Below, in pieces: positions 6,466 to 16,300 of a stretch of 16,328 nt of DNA. Both the position numbers and the translations under genes were made by a program. This stretch comes from JASGDC01 sp047605865 (GTDB taxonomy: Bacteria; Actinomycetota; Actinomycetes; Actinomycetales; Micrococcaceae). Within the stretch, counting starts at the first letter, position 1. Each line of letters begins with the position of its first letter. The stretch is from the NCBI GenBank assembly GCA_047605865.1, contig JASGFC010000029.1:1-16328 (forward strand). Direction: 5' to 3'. The notes below the pieces were generated by a model that did no database searches, had not been told where the DNA came from, and was given only the letters and a program-made list of their open reading frames with translations.

Positions 6466-7370
6466 TAAAGCTCCTGTGCGAATTTACCTTCTAGCCTGCG
6501 GAACATGAAAGCTCCAACTGCCAGTGTTGCACAGCTGATAATAAAAGCCACGATTCCATGATGAATCAAATGAGGCGCTAAAGTATGAGCGAGTGCAGGA
6601 TTAGAAGGGTTATGGTCGATGGTTGGGTACCAAAATGCCCAATGAAAGAGCTCTATTGCTGCTGTAATGGGATTGGACATATAAATCTGGAAAGCCCAGT
6701 TTGGCATTTGTTTTGCAACGAGGTCCCAGGTGTAAATAACTGGTGATAACCACATCAAAATAGAAAGCAAAAGGTCAACAAAGTTCTCCACATCTCTAAA
6801 GAAGACATTCAAACATGCTGCAATTAAACCTAGGCCTATGGCAAAAATTGTCACAATAATAAAAGCAAAAACAGAAGCATATAGAGCTTGGAATGAAGGT
6901 TTCCAGCCGCTGTATACAGCACCAACCAGTAGCACTACAAGTGCAGGCAGGAAGTGCACAGCAGAAACCCAAGTACAGGCTATGGGGAAAAGCTCTCTGG
7001 GTAGGTAAATCTTCTTCACCAAATCAGCATTACCCACGATGGATCTGGCTGCATTACCAAATGCTTCAGAAAAGTACGTAATGATTGCGTTACCACAGAA
7101 CATGTACAGTGCGTAGTTTTGCACAGCGCCGCCTCGGTCAAGAATAACGCCTAAGGCAATGTACTGAACAACGAAAATCACCATAGGTTTGAAGTAAGAC
7201 CACAACAAACCTAGAACAGAGTTACGATACCGAACACTAATTTCTTTTTTAACGAGAAGTCTAAGAAGTTGCCTCCGTCGCCACACGTCAAGTAGTCCTG
7301 CGCCCTTTCCAGGGGTTACGAATCCAGCAGGAATTTTTCCGTCAGTGGTGGTAACAGTTGATGTACTCAT
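6465..7370 (-). CDS. wzm: Polysaccharide ABC exporter permease (Wzm/RfbD type)
   Basis: This is the integral membrane half of the exporter, 301 residues with about six predicted membrane segments, the usual size for ABC-2 polysaccharide permeases. The N-terminal cytoplasmic helix RRQLLRLLVKKEISVRYRNS leads into LGLLWSYFKPMVIFVVQYIA, the family's entry to the first membrane segment. Further hydrophobic stretches lie near residues 87-100, 130-150, 168-190, 200-215 and 270-290. LNVFFRDVENFVDLLLSILM is the conserved FRD segment before the fifth helix. The ATG lies 10 nt after the glfT2 stop without a visible Shine-Dalgarno, and the stop overlaps the wzt start. Its position immediately after glfT2 suggests that its cargo is the galactan made by that enzyme. 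Confidence 0.9.
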   Translation of the reverse strand: MSTSTVTTTDGKIPAGFVTPGKGAGLLDVWRRRQLLRLLVKKEISVRYRNSVLGLLWSYFKPMVIFVVQYIALGVILDRGGAVQNYALYMFCGNAIITYFSEAFGNAARSIVGNADLVKKIYLPRELFPIACTWVSAVHFLPALVVLLVGAVYSGWKPSFQALYASVFAFIIVTIFAIGLGLIAACLNVFFRDVENFVDLLLSILMWLSPVIYTWDLVAKQMPNWAFQIYMSNPITAAIELFHWAFWYPTIDHNPSNPALAHTLAPHLIHHGIVAFIISCATLAVGAFMFRRLEGKFAQEL

Positions 7371-7380
7371 TAGCTAATAA

Positions 7381-9468
7381 CTAACTTTCGTTGTTATGGT
7401 TAACTTTCTTCGTGTCTGCGAACTTTAAATCGTTACTCTCTGATGTATCTTCTGGATCATCGGTGATACGATCAAATGTTTTCTTCCATTGCTCTGCAGA
7501 AGTAATATCTGGCAAAGCTGTTTTAAATTGCTTACGCAATTTAGGCCAGTCTTTAACCAATTTCGCGTGCAAAGCACCAGACTTACTGAGTTGTTTCCTC
7601 AACAGTTCAGGGTCACGGCGATACCATGAAGCAGCTGTACCTTCAGCATTTGAAACAACAACTGAATCATAATTAGATAAACGGTACCATTTTGCATCTT
7701 GATGAGCAATCATAGCTTCAGGCGAATCAGTTGAGCCTTTCTTAAAAGCACTACCTGTTTGACGCATGAGCGCCTTAGCCATAGCTGGAACAGCTTTGAC
7801 ACCCCAGACTGGCTTAGTGCTCTGCGCCTTTTTGCGAGGCTTCTTTTCCTTTGCTGCAGGGAAAGCATCCGGATCAGATTCAAATACTGAATCTGAATAA
7901 TCTTTAGCCATACCACGGATCTCAGGAAGCCTTGTGTCAAGACGATCATGCAACACATCAGGACCATCTAAGAGGTCTTGCATAGCCATGATACGACCTG
8001 CTTGAGTATAGTATTGCATTGAAGCCAAGTGCTTGATGTCTTCATATTGTGATTCACGAATTAAACGACCACCCATATCAAAACCTGAATGAATGAGTGA
8101 AGCAATCATGCGGTTACGGATATGGAAGTATGCTTGCCAACCCACAAGGTCATCTTTATCTCCCCACGAAACATGCCAGACTGCAGCACCTGGAAGAGAA
8201 ACCGTAGGGTAACCTGCTTCTTTAGCGCGAAGACCATACTCTACATCGTCCCATTTAATAAAGATTGGAAGTGATAAACCAATTTCTTTAATGATTGATG
8301 TTGGAATCAAACACATCCACCAACCGTTGTAATCTACGTCGATTCGGCGATGTAGCCAGCTTGTTTTACGTAATGAGCCACCATTGAAATCATGGTTCAT
8401 CCACATTTGGTCATTTGGAAGACCTGGCTGGAAACGATACTGATTCACTACCTCACCAAAAGTATGCAAAGAAGAACGGTTGTACATATCGAACATGTGC
8501 CCGCCAACAAGAGTTGGGGTACGAGCATAATCTGCAAAGGCACACAGACGCAGGAAGCTCTCTGGCTCTAAGACGATGTCATCATCGAGGAGAACTACAT
8601 AATCAGCATCAGAATTCTCGCTAGCTTCATACATGCATCGTGAGAAACCACCGGAACCACCAACGTTAGCCTGGTTTACAATTTTTAACTGACTGCCAAG
8701 CTCTTGAGCGATTTCATCAAAGCCTTCTTCATCTTGAACTTTTTCATTACCCTGATCTACGATGATTAGCTCCCTGAGTTGTTCACGCACCTCAGAGTTA
8801 TCTGCAATTGCCTTCGCAGTTTCTGCACAGTAATCAGGGCGGTTGAAGGTAGTAATACCAATAGAGTAAGAACCAGTTTTATGGTTATCAGGAGCTTGCC
8901 AATACGCTTCAACGAGTTTAAAGCCTTTGCTTTTAGCAACCATATCGAACCAATACCAGCCACCATCACCGAATGGTTTCAGTGACAAATCAAAGGTAGA
9001 TGTTGTGGTACCAGATACTTTAACTGAGTCAACACGTTGCTGTGCGCCTTTTGCGTTTGAACGATTAACAATCAAAGTTCCGCTACCCTCAGTTGTGACA
9101 ACTAATTGAATATTAGATACTGTTGTCCAGCGACGCCAATAACTGGCAGGGAACGCATTAAAGTATGTTGCAAAAGAAATTCTCTCACCCAAAGGAACAA
9201 TAAAGCTCCTACGGTCAATAATAGATTCTGCATAAGAATCTGATTTACCCGCATCAGAAAAATCTTGTGAGTCAATTGCGTTTTCTGCTGAGATTCCTGC
9301 TCCAGAATCAATATATAAAGCAAAGCTGTCAGTGTTTTTTGATTCAGGGATAATAACTTTCTGAATTATACGCCACTGAGTATCTTCTTTTGAGGTAACT
9401 TTTGTCAGGTGAGTGTTGTCTACTTCAGTGTTATTTTGCTTATCCTCTGTTTTCTTTTCAGTGGTCAT
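7381..9468 (-). CDS. glfT2: Galactofuranosyltransferase, GlfT2-like
   Basis: GlfT2 is the processive enzyme that extends a galactan from UDP-galactofuranose at the inner face of the membrane. The N-terminal beta-barrel domain (about 30-190) carries the family segment FNAFPASYWRRWT (103-115). The GT-A catalytic domain starts at SIGITTFNRP (202-211). It contains VVLLDDDIVL with the metal-binding DDD at 295-297, YNGWWMC with the acceptor-site Trp pair at 383-384, IKWDDVEYG with Asp407-Asp408, and VWHVSW with His432. These correspond to the catalytic residues of the mycobacterial enzyme. A helical C-terminal domain follows, with an acidic tail. At 695 residues it is close to the mycobacterial length. 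The ATG overlaps the glf stop (TAATG), and a GGAGGG lies 11 nt upstream. Substrate and linkage pattern are inferred from the family. Confidence 0.93.
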   Translation of the reverse strand: MTTEKKTEDKQNNTEVDNTHLTKVTSKEDTQWRIIQKVIIPESKNTDSFALYIDSGAGISAENAIDSQDFSDAGKSDSYAESIIDRRSFIVPLGERISFATYFNAFPASYWRRWTTVSNIQLVVTTEGSGTLIVNRSNAKGAQQRVDSVKVSGTTTSTFDLSLKPFGDGGWYWFDMVAKSKGFKLVEAYWQAPDNHKTGSYSIGITTFNRPDYCAETAKAIADNSEVREQLRELIIVDQGNEKVQDEEGFDEIAQELGSQLKIVNQANVGGSGGFSRCMYEASENSDADYVVLLDDDIVLEPESFLRLCAFADYARTPTLVGGHMFDMYNRSSLHTFGEVVNQYRFQPGLPNDQMWMNHDFNGGSLRKTSWLHRRIDVDYNGWWMCLIPTSIIKEIGLSLPIFIKWDDVEYGLRAKEAGYPTVSLPGAAVWHVSWGDKDDLVGWQAYFHIRNRMIASLIHSGFDMGGRLIRESQYEDIKHLASMQYYTQAGRIMAMQDLLDGPDVLHDRLDTRLPEIRGMAKDYSDSVFESDPDAFPAAKEKKPRKKAQSTKPVWGVKAVPAMAKALMRQTGSAFKKGSTDSPEAMIAHQDAKWYRLSNYDSVVVSNAEGTAASWYRRDPELLRKQLSKSGALHAKLVKDWPKLRKQFKTALPDITSAEQWKKTFDRITDDPEDTSESNDLKFADTKKVNHNNES

Positions 9469-10655
9469 TATGCGTCTATCCCTCCACTTTCAAGTTTTGC
9501 TTTACCTTCAAAATACGGCGTTAGTTTATTATCAAACATTGAGAGAGCTGCACCAATGGCCATGTGCATATCTAAATATTTATAGGTTCCTAAACGTCCT
9601 CCGAAAAGAACCTTATCTTCACCTTTTGCAAGATCACGATAAGATAGCAAACCTTTTCGATCTGTTTCAGTATTCACAGGGTAATATGGCTCATCATCTT
9701 TTTCTGCGAAACGAGAAAATTCACGCATGATAACTGTTGCATCTTTAGTGTAATCACGTTCAGGGTGGAAGTGACGGAATTCATGAATACGAGTGTATGG
9801 AACATCTGCATCTGCGTAGTTCATCACTGAACATCCTTGGAAATCTTCAATAGGAAGGACTTCCTCTTCCAAATCGATAGTTCTCCAGGAAAGATCGCCT
9901 TCAGAATAATCAAAATAGCGATCAACAGGACCTGTGTAAATAACAGGAATCTGGCCTACCACTTTTGATTTTGAATATTCACCGTCTTCATCGAAGAAAT
10001 CAGTGTTTAGTTGTACTTCAATATTTGGATGATCCGCCATGCGCTCTAGCCAAGCAGTGTAACCATCTACAGGAAGACCTTCATACTTATCGTTGAAATA
10101 ACGACTATCGTAGTTGTAGCGAACAGGTAAACGACTGATAATGCTAGCAGGCAAATCTTTAGGGTCTGTTTGCCACTGCTTTCCAGTGTATTCCTTAATA
10201 AAAGCTTCATAAAGCGGACGCCCAATCAGAGAAATACCTTTGTCATTGAGGTTTTCTGGGTCAGTTCCGGCAAGCTCTGCAGCTTGTTCTTGAATAAGTT
10301 TCTTTGCATCTTCAGGTCCGTATGCTGCATTGAAGAACTGGTTAATAGTACCTAGGTTAATAGGCATTGGGTAAACAATACCCTTATGGTTAGTGTAGAC
10401 ACGGTGTACATAGTTGGTGAAATCAGTAAACTGATTCACATAATCCCACACGCGATCATTGGATGTATGGAAGAGGTGTGCACCATATCGGTGTACTTCA
10501 ATACCTGTTTGCTTTTCTTTCTCACTATAAGCATTCCCACCTATGTGATGTCTACGATCCAGAATAACAACTTTGAGTCCAAGCTTCGTTGCTGCTTGCT
10601 CAGCAATTGTTAAACCGAATAGTCCAGAACCTACTACTACTAGATCAGCGTTCAT
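9468..10655 (-). CDS. glf: UDP-galactopyranose mutase
   Basis: Glf is a reduced-FAD enzyme that converts UDP-galactopyranose to UDP-galactofuranose, the donor for the neighbouring transferases. From the chosen start the product has 395 residues. VVVGSGLFGLT (6-16) is the Rossmann FAD loop, HIGGNAY (37-43) the flavin-binding segment, HRYGAHLFHT (55-64) the hallmark next to the isoalloxazine ring, and FGGRLGTYKYLDM (351-363) the C-terminal FAD/substrate motif. The frame is open 24 codons further to 10727. The start at 10655 is preferred because GAGGG lies 7 nt upstream and homologues begin just before the glycine-rich loop. It lies 107 nt after the upstream glycosyltransferase stop, the largest gap in the cluster, so a secondary promoter may exist, though none is convincing. 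Its stop overlaps glfT2. Confidence 0.95.
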   Translation of the reverse strand: MNADLVVVGSGLFGLTIAEQAATKLGLKVVILDRRHHIGGNAYSEKEKQTGIEVHRYGAHLFHTSNDRVWDYVNQFTDFTNYVHRVYTNHKGIVYPMPINLGTINQFFNAAYGPEDAKKLIQEQAAELAGTDPENLNDKGISLIGRPLYEAFIKEYTGKQWQTDPKDLPASIISRLPVRYNYDSRYFNDKYEGLPVDGYTAWLERMADHPNIEVQLNTDFFDEDGEYSKSKVVGQIPVIYTGPVDRYFDYSEGDLSWRTIDLEEEVLPIEDFQGCSVMNYADADVPYTRIHEFRHFHPERDYTKDATVIMREFSRFAEKDDEPYYPVNTETDRKGLLSYRDLAKGEDKVLFGGRLGTYKYLDMHMAIGAALSMFDNKLTPYFEGKAKLESGGIDA

Positions 10656-10762
10656 ATTCCAACCCTCGATACTAAAATTTTCTATCCTTAATGATGCCTT
10701 ATATTCTGAGTAAACACTACTGGACACTCTGCAGTCTAAGCTAAAATCCGTAACAATACCAT

Positions 10763-12556
10763 TTATTTTTCCTCTGTAAAAGTAGAGCGATATAGTTTCC
10801 TGCGCACTTGCTCCGGCACGAAGCGATATCCACCCCTGACACCAACGTTCCTAAGCCACTGCAGTGGTGTTGTGAACCCCTCAGAAAGAAGATGGTTTTG
10901 TAATTTGATTTCAGAGGCAAAAACTTGGGCACCCCCACGGCGTTTATAAGCACCATCACTGACACGATACAGCACTAAAGGTTCTACAACATTTGCTACT
11001 TTAGCACCAGCTGCAATAAGTCGCGTCCACAACCAATAATCTTCTAGAAGTGCCAGTTTACGGTATCCACCAGCAGCAGCAATTTTTGAAGTACGGTACA
11101 TCACTGTTGGGTGGTAAAAAGGAGTAGAGAACTTTGCTTGGTGAGCAATATCTTGTGGATCTGCTTTAACAATTCGCTCTGCAACAATGTTGTCTTCATT
11201 CCCATTGAACTCCAGTAATGAACTTCCAACAATGTCTGCACCACCAAGAATAATAGGAAGTTGCTTCTCAAAACGTTGTGGCAAGGATATATCATCGGCA
11301 TCCATCCTGGCAACAATCTCATAAGAGCACTGATTCAAACCAATATCTAACGCTTCAGCAAGACCTTTATTCTCACTTAAGACATGATGTTTAACTTCAA
11401 TATCTGTCTGTTGCATACATCGTGCTAAAACATCTGCAAGTTCTTGACCAATTGGACCATCTTGCACAATCACAATCTCATCAGGTTTGAGCGTTTGATC
11501 TTCGGTAATTGAAGCAAAGGCACGTTGAAAATAATCTGCACGATCATTTTTATACAGTGGTAGTAAAACAGAAAATTGGGAAGCTAACTCTTCAACATCG
11601 TTTTCTGTTGTTTCTGGTATTTCATAAATACCTTCGAGAACATCTTGGTTTGATGCTGGCTTTGTCAACAAGCCTTCTTTTAGTCCTGTTCCTAAATGTT
11701 TGACCAGCTGAACAGGTTGTTTTGACTTTGCAATGGTTTTACCCCAACGCAAAGCAGAAGAACCACCATAGAGCATCTTTTCAGCAGGAGAAAGCGAGGT
11801 TGAATTTTTAAACATCCATGCTTTATTGCGTACTTCCCAGACAAAGCGTTCACCAGGGTCAGCATCAGTTGAGCCAAATTTCTTTGTTAAGTGTAAGACT
11901 TCACTCTTCGGAGCAAAAAGTCCAGTAGCATGCTTCGCTAAACGTGTAGTGTACTCAAAATCATCATTCCACAAGAAGTAAGCAGCAACAGGTAAACCTA
12001 CACGCCGTACATCTTTCACATCTACTAAAAGTGACACAAAAGAAGCACTACGCACTGGGATAGCATCAACCCTCTGCGCTGCTTCAACAGCACTTGCCGT
12101 AACATGTGGACGTTGGCGAGGAGTATTCATAGGATGCTCGCGGCCATCATTCCACACCACCTTGCTAGCAACAAAAGCAGGTCTACCAGCAGGAATCTTA
12201 GAATAACCCTGCCAAGCAGCTACAGCTTCTGTAAGAGTTTCTGCTTGCGGAATGGTGTCATCATCCATAAGCCATAAAAGATCTGGATTACCTTTAAGAG
12301 CTTCTGCCATTCCAACAGTGAAACCTCCAGCACCACCAGTATTTTCTTTAAGTTGAATCACCTTGTGAGGAATATCAGATTTAAAATTTTCAAGAAATTC
12401 TGCAGTATTATCTGTAGAAGCATTATCCACAATAACAATGTTGTTTGGTTTCAAGCTTCCTTGCAAGATACCTTCAAGTGTCTGCTGTAGTAAATCACGT
12501 CGATTATACGAAACCACTACAGCAGTAATTTTGGCTTCTTCTTGCTTTGCTTTCAT
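10763..12556 (-). CDS. Two-domain GT2 glycosyltransferase (GlfT1-like half plus second GT2 half)
   Basis: The protein joins two GT-A glycosyltransferase domains. Positions are given from the 612-codon open frame whose Met16 is the start chosen here. The first half (about 24-320) has AVVVSYNRRDLLQQTL, NTGGAGGF (87-94), WLMDDDTIP with DDD at 113-115, LWNDDFEY (210-217) and a late His237. This is the pattern of GlfT1/GlfT2-type galactofuranosyltransferases. The second half (about 343-560) has SVLLPLYKND, IVIVQDGP, ARMDADDIS with the metal-binding DADD at 434-437, and LLEDYWLW (518-525), typical of chain-extending GT2 enzymes. It may add the first galactofuranose and another sugar to the lipid-linked primer. 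The longer start at 12601 lies upstream of the probable -10 box, so 12556 is chosen; neither has a Shine-Dalgarno. The roles of both halves are inferred. Confidence 0.8.
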   Translation of the reverse strand: MKAKQEEAKITAVVVSYNRRDLLQQTLEGILQGSLKPNNIVIVDNASTDNTAEFLENFKSDIPHKVIQLKENTGGAGGFTVGMAEALKGNPDLLWLMDDDTIPQAETLTEAVAAWQGYSKIPAGRPAFVASKVVWNDGREHPMNTPRQRPHVTASAVEAAQRVDAIPVRSASFVSLLVDVKDVRRVGLPVAAYFLWNDDFEYTTRLAKHATGLFAPKSEVLHLTKKFGSTDADPGERFVWEVRNKAWMFKNSTSLSPAEKMLYGGSSALRWGKTIAKSKQPVQLVKHLGTGLKEGLLTKPASNQDVLEGIYEIPETTENDVEELASQFSVLLPLYKNDRADYFQRAFASITEDQTLKPDEIVIVQDGPIGQELADVLARCMQQTDIEVKHHVLSENKGLAEALDIGLNQCSYEIVARMDADDISLPQRFEKQLPIILGGADIVGSSLLEFNGNEDNIVAERIVKADPQDIAHQAKFSTPFYHPTVMYRTSKIAAAGGYRKLALLEDYWLWTRLIAAGAKVANVVEPLVLYRVSDGAYKRRGGAQVFASEIKLQNHLLSEGFTTPLQWLRNVGVRGGYRFVPEQVRRKLYRSTFTEEK

Positions 12557-12581
12557 CAACTTTATTTTACTACGCTTGGGA

Positions 12582-12612
12582 ATTATATATTTACTGGACA
12601 TAAGTCTAGCAA
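12582..12612 (-). promoter_or_regulatory. Probable promoter of the galactan gene cluster
   Basis: On the minus strand TTGCTA (12612-12607) is followed by a 17-nt spacer and TATATAAT (12589-12582). The -35 box is formed by the last Cys codon and stop codon of the TnpB remnant. Transcription would start near 12575, giving a leader of about 20 nt to the ATG at 12556 and placing the alternative ATG at 12601 outside the transcript. Confidence 0.45.
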
Positions 12613-12899
12613 GATATTTTAGCTGTACTCACAGCATTACTGCCATGAGTAGAACTTAGCCTATTCTTATGAGGCGTGTTTGTCGCTTGACTAAAAGTGT
12701 AACCAAATCTTTGGTGGAATTGGTTACACAGGTAGTCAAGAGTTTCTTCACGCTGTTTCTTACCAGCAGGGCGTGAACTAGCGTGTAGTTCGTCAATAGA
12801 ACGTCTATTGAGTATCACTCTGCTGGCGTTTACGTCAGCGTTAAGTTTATAACCACAATGCAAGCACTTAAAGCTTGCTTGTGTTGGTCTATTCTTGCT
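12606..12899 (-). pseudogene. TnpB-like (IS200/IS605 OrfB) C-terminal remnant
   Basis: The open frame after a stop at 12902-12900 reads ...QASFKCLHCGYKLNADVNAS, which matches the end of TnpB/OrfB proteins. It holds the second half of the Cys4 zinc ribbon (FxCxxCGY) and the last RuvC aspartate in NADVNAS. A basic helical tail of about 65 residues follows. The first Cys pair, the rest of the RuvC core and any start codon are missing, so this is a fragment. The frame differs from that of the preceding N-terminal piece, confirming decay. It ends 5 nt before the longer glycosyltransferase frame and contributes to its promoter. Confidence 0.6.
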
Positions 12900-13254
12900 T
12901 TAGATTAGCTGTGTAGAGTTCCTTGTAATAGTCCTCTTTAGCTTCGCTATCCTCATCAACTGATTTAACCTTATATATTTCATTATGAACAGCCTTAACC
13001 AGTATCGCTGTAAACGATTTATAGGTTTCCATAGCTTGACGCTGAACACTCTGATACTGTGAATGGGTAAGATTAGTTAAAGCATAAAGTTCAGGCACAT
13101 CACTAGACTTGAGTTTAATAAAATCACTCTTACGACCAGTACAGAACTCATACTCTGATGTGAGTGGTAAATGTTGTGTCCAGTAAGTATATAATTCCCC
13201 TACGCTTCTATATATTTTAAGTTTATAGGCGATACTTTCAGGAGTTATCCACAA
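12889..13254 (-). pseudogene. Possible N-terminal remnant of the same TnpB-like gene
   Basis: A 121-residue open frame starting with TTG ends where the TnpB C-terminal fragment begins, in a different frame, with a 14-nt overlap. The segment LTHSQYQSVQRQAMETYKSF resembles the helical N-terminal region of TnpB-like proteins, in which a run of Gln/Arg/Ala precedes an aromatic 'YxxF'. The resemblance is weak. No catalytic residue, domain or ribosome-binding site is visible. The simplest reading is that a TnpB gene lost its central RuvC part; an unrelated short gene is possible. Confidence 0.35.
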
Positions 13255-13290
13255 AATTCAACAGCACTTCACTTTTTGATTTTTGCTTGT

Positions 13291-13296
13291 TAGGGT
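13291..13296 (+). promoter_or_regulatory. -10 box for the EssC-like gene, probably leaderless
   Basis: TAGGGT fits the actinobacterial TAnnnT -10 pattern, is preceded by TG one base away, and ends exactly 7 nt before the ATG at 13304. This is the same spacing as in the marR promoter, so the mRNA probably starts at the ATG. No -35 box is convincing and no Shine-Dalgarno precedes the ATG. Confidence 0.4.
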
Positions 13297-13303
13297 ACCA
13301 AGA

Positions 13304-16300
13304 ATGAACCCCTCTTTACTCTTTGGCAAGACAGCTTTATACCTCTACTCACAAGGAAATAACCTTAACTCTAACACTAAAAGTCAACTGGTTCTTTTTT
13401 GTTACGAAGGTCATGATTTTGGTCGTACTATTGCGCTAACTTCAGGCGTCACTATTGGTAGAGGAAAAAATTGTGATACTCAACTAGATGATGTTTACTG
13501 CCCGCAAGAAGCACTCTTTATCTGCGAACAAGAACAGCATCTGTATTATCGGGTAAAGAACGATCTTGTTAAAGCTTATGCTGACTCAAGCTTGACGCAG
13601 AAAATAGAGAATACTGGTCGTATTGGCTTAGGCTTCGTCTTTGTATTCGGGCATTTAAAATTTGTTGTCACAAACTCTCCTGCTAACTGTTGTAAGGAAA
13701 GTGAAGTAGTTTCTCAGACTAGCGTTGCCACGAAAAAGAATCATCATCAGTTCATCTACACTCTTGTTTCTTTGCTTGGGGCAACTAGTGCAGCTATGAT
13801 CTTTAACTCTCCCTATTTTATGCTCTTTGCTACCTTGCCATTGTTAGCTCAGGGCGCAACGGCGCTCTATACAAAATTATTCGGTACACAAGAAGCTGAA
13901 ACAATAAGAGTTCAGTTGCCCACGATAACACCAGCAAAAATTCGTAGTTCTGCTATAGCCTATGGCAAAGCTCAAGAGCTTCTTTTCTTTCCGCAGGAAG
14001 TCTCTCAGATTTATCTCTTCGCGCCAGATCACTATGGAGAAAAACTTTTACGATGGCTCATTGTTGCATGGGTTTTGCCGCAAAATCATAAAGTTCATTG
14101 TCATGGTAGTTTACCTGCTTGGTTACCTGTACTTGTTGAGGCTTTTAACCTTAATTTATTACTCTGTACAACACCTTTGTGTACTCATACTGGAGCAACT
14201 TTGCATTACAATTGCCCCCATCCTACGCAGAAAAAAGCAAAAGATAATATTGATATTGATCTTTTTGATCTTCAATACAGTGTCTATGGCTTATCGTGGC
14301 AAACTTTTTTACAGCAATTAGTGGATTTCCAGCAATTGAACCCTGCCTTAACTCAATCAGGAGCTTACTACTGCCTTGAACCACATGGTTATTCTTTCTT
14401 TGCTGGTTTAACTGTAGAGAATAATTCACCTTTATGGTTGAGTTTAGAGCAACATGGCCCTCATTTTTGTTTGAGTGGAGCAACTGGAACAGGGAAAACT
14501 GAGTTTCTTATTACTGCCTTGCATTCTTTAGCTGCTCATTATGCAACCGATGAGCTTTCTTTTTTTATCTGTGATTTTAAAGGAGGCAGTGGACTAACCA
14601 GTCTTAAAGATTTTCCACATACCAGTTTCTTTCTCAGTGACCACGATATCTTTGAATCTTCAAAAGCTCTCCGGCTGCTAGCCTATGAAATACAACGCAG
14701 GGAAAAAATACTGGTAGAACATCATGTACTAACGTTGAAAGAATACAATCAGCGTAATGAAGCATCAAAAATTCCTGCTCTGCTTATTGTGATTGATGAA
14801 TATAGAATTCTGTATGAAGAATTACCTGAGCATCTCACAACATTGAGTAAAATTGCTAGCATTGGCAGGTCTCTTGGACTTCATCTTTTCATTTCAGCAC
14901 AAACAATGCAAGGTATCATGCCACCTGCCATAAGTACGAATATTGGCAGTACTATTACGCTCAAGCAAGCTGGAACAGCTACTATCACCTTTCAAAATCT
15001 TCAAGAATTATGTTTTAGGCCTTTGATGTTGCAGCATTTGTCTTCACAGAAGAAATGCTTGCTCGCCTATGGTCACACTACAACGCAAGACTACAACATC
15101 ACAACTACTATTCCAGATACTGTCTACTACTCTTCTTTAAGAGAGAAGATATACCAGCAACAACAGTTTCATTTATTTCCAGCAGCTTTTTGTAAAAAAG
15201 CTAGTATTGCAGATCACCCAGACAGTGAAAGCATCGTGCTTGGGGAAATTGAGCTACCTGAGCAAGGTAAAACTAGCGCTATCTCGTGGAGCGCGCAAAC
15301 AAGTAAACTTGCAGTGCTAAGCGATACAATCCCAGATTCTTTCTTTCATGCCGTGCTTGCGCAGTTACTTCATCAAGCTAAAAGGTGTGCTGTCATAGGT
15401 ACGATAGCAGATAAAGAAATAGCCCAATGCTTGTATTTTCATGGAGAAATTACCGAACTTGAAAATCTATCACTGCTCTTACGTGAAGAATTGACTGCTG
15501 TTTTGATTCTTGATTGGGACAAACTTTACAACTTGCTTAAGAATTCACATCATCCACAGTATTTGCAAGAGTTTGAACACTATATTCATCATCACCAAGG
15601 TATTATGCTTAAGGCTTCTGAAAAGTTTATGAACTGGAACCTCAATCACCTTTTTACGCACAAAGTACTCTACGCCAAAAATACACTGGCTCAGCTGAGT
15701 TCAAGTCCACATTTTAAAGATCATCTTAAACATCTACCAGCTGATATAGCAGTCCTGGATTTCCCTGATATTTCAGAATACAACTACTTTTACAATGTAG
15801 AAGATGAAGAATTGCCTGCCTTAGAAGCAATGCCTAGAGATTTTCAATCGCTAACTTGCCTTCCTCAGAGTTCGGCCGGAAAAATAATCTACGGCTTAAA
15901 ACGAAGGGAGTTTATCTGGAACTTTCGCTCTGATAAATCTATTATTTTAACTGCACCCTCCCTACCAAGCCTTGCTCACCTGACAGAATGCATCATGGCT
16001 AGTGTTCACTCTGAAGCAATTCAAAGTTATGATGCAAGCACCCAAGAAGATTTAATATGCCCAAAGCACACTGAAATCTTAATTATTGAGCAGTGTAAAG
16101 AACTCAGCTTTAAAGCAGATGAGCAACTGCTGGAACTTATGCATGAAGGAAATATTGCTATTTGTTTCACCGAGACCATTGATAGGCTGCATCAAACTCA
16201 TCACAAAAGCTACCAGAAATGCAAACAACAGCAACTAGGGATTATTGTTAATCCTATTCATCGCCACGATGGCACTCTCATTGGACAAGCAATAGATATC

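Noticed and set aside
10656..10727. 24-codon N-terminal extension of Glf
   Set aside because: A good ribosome-binding site precedes the ATG at 10655, and the flavin-binding loop starts right after it.
13245..13253. TTATCCACA, a perfect DnaA box
   Set aside because: It is a single copy without a cluster, an AT-rich unwinding element or dnaA/dnaN nearby. One such 9-mer in a window of this size can occur by chance.
13962..14321. A 119-codon plus-strand frame and a minus-strand frame (14223-14483) in the right-hand part
   Set aside because: Both lie inside the long plus-strand EssC-like frame, which shows clear ATPase motifs; neither has recognisable domains.
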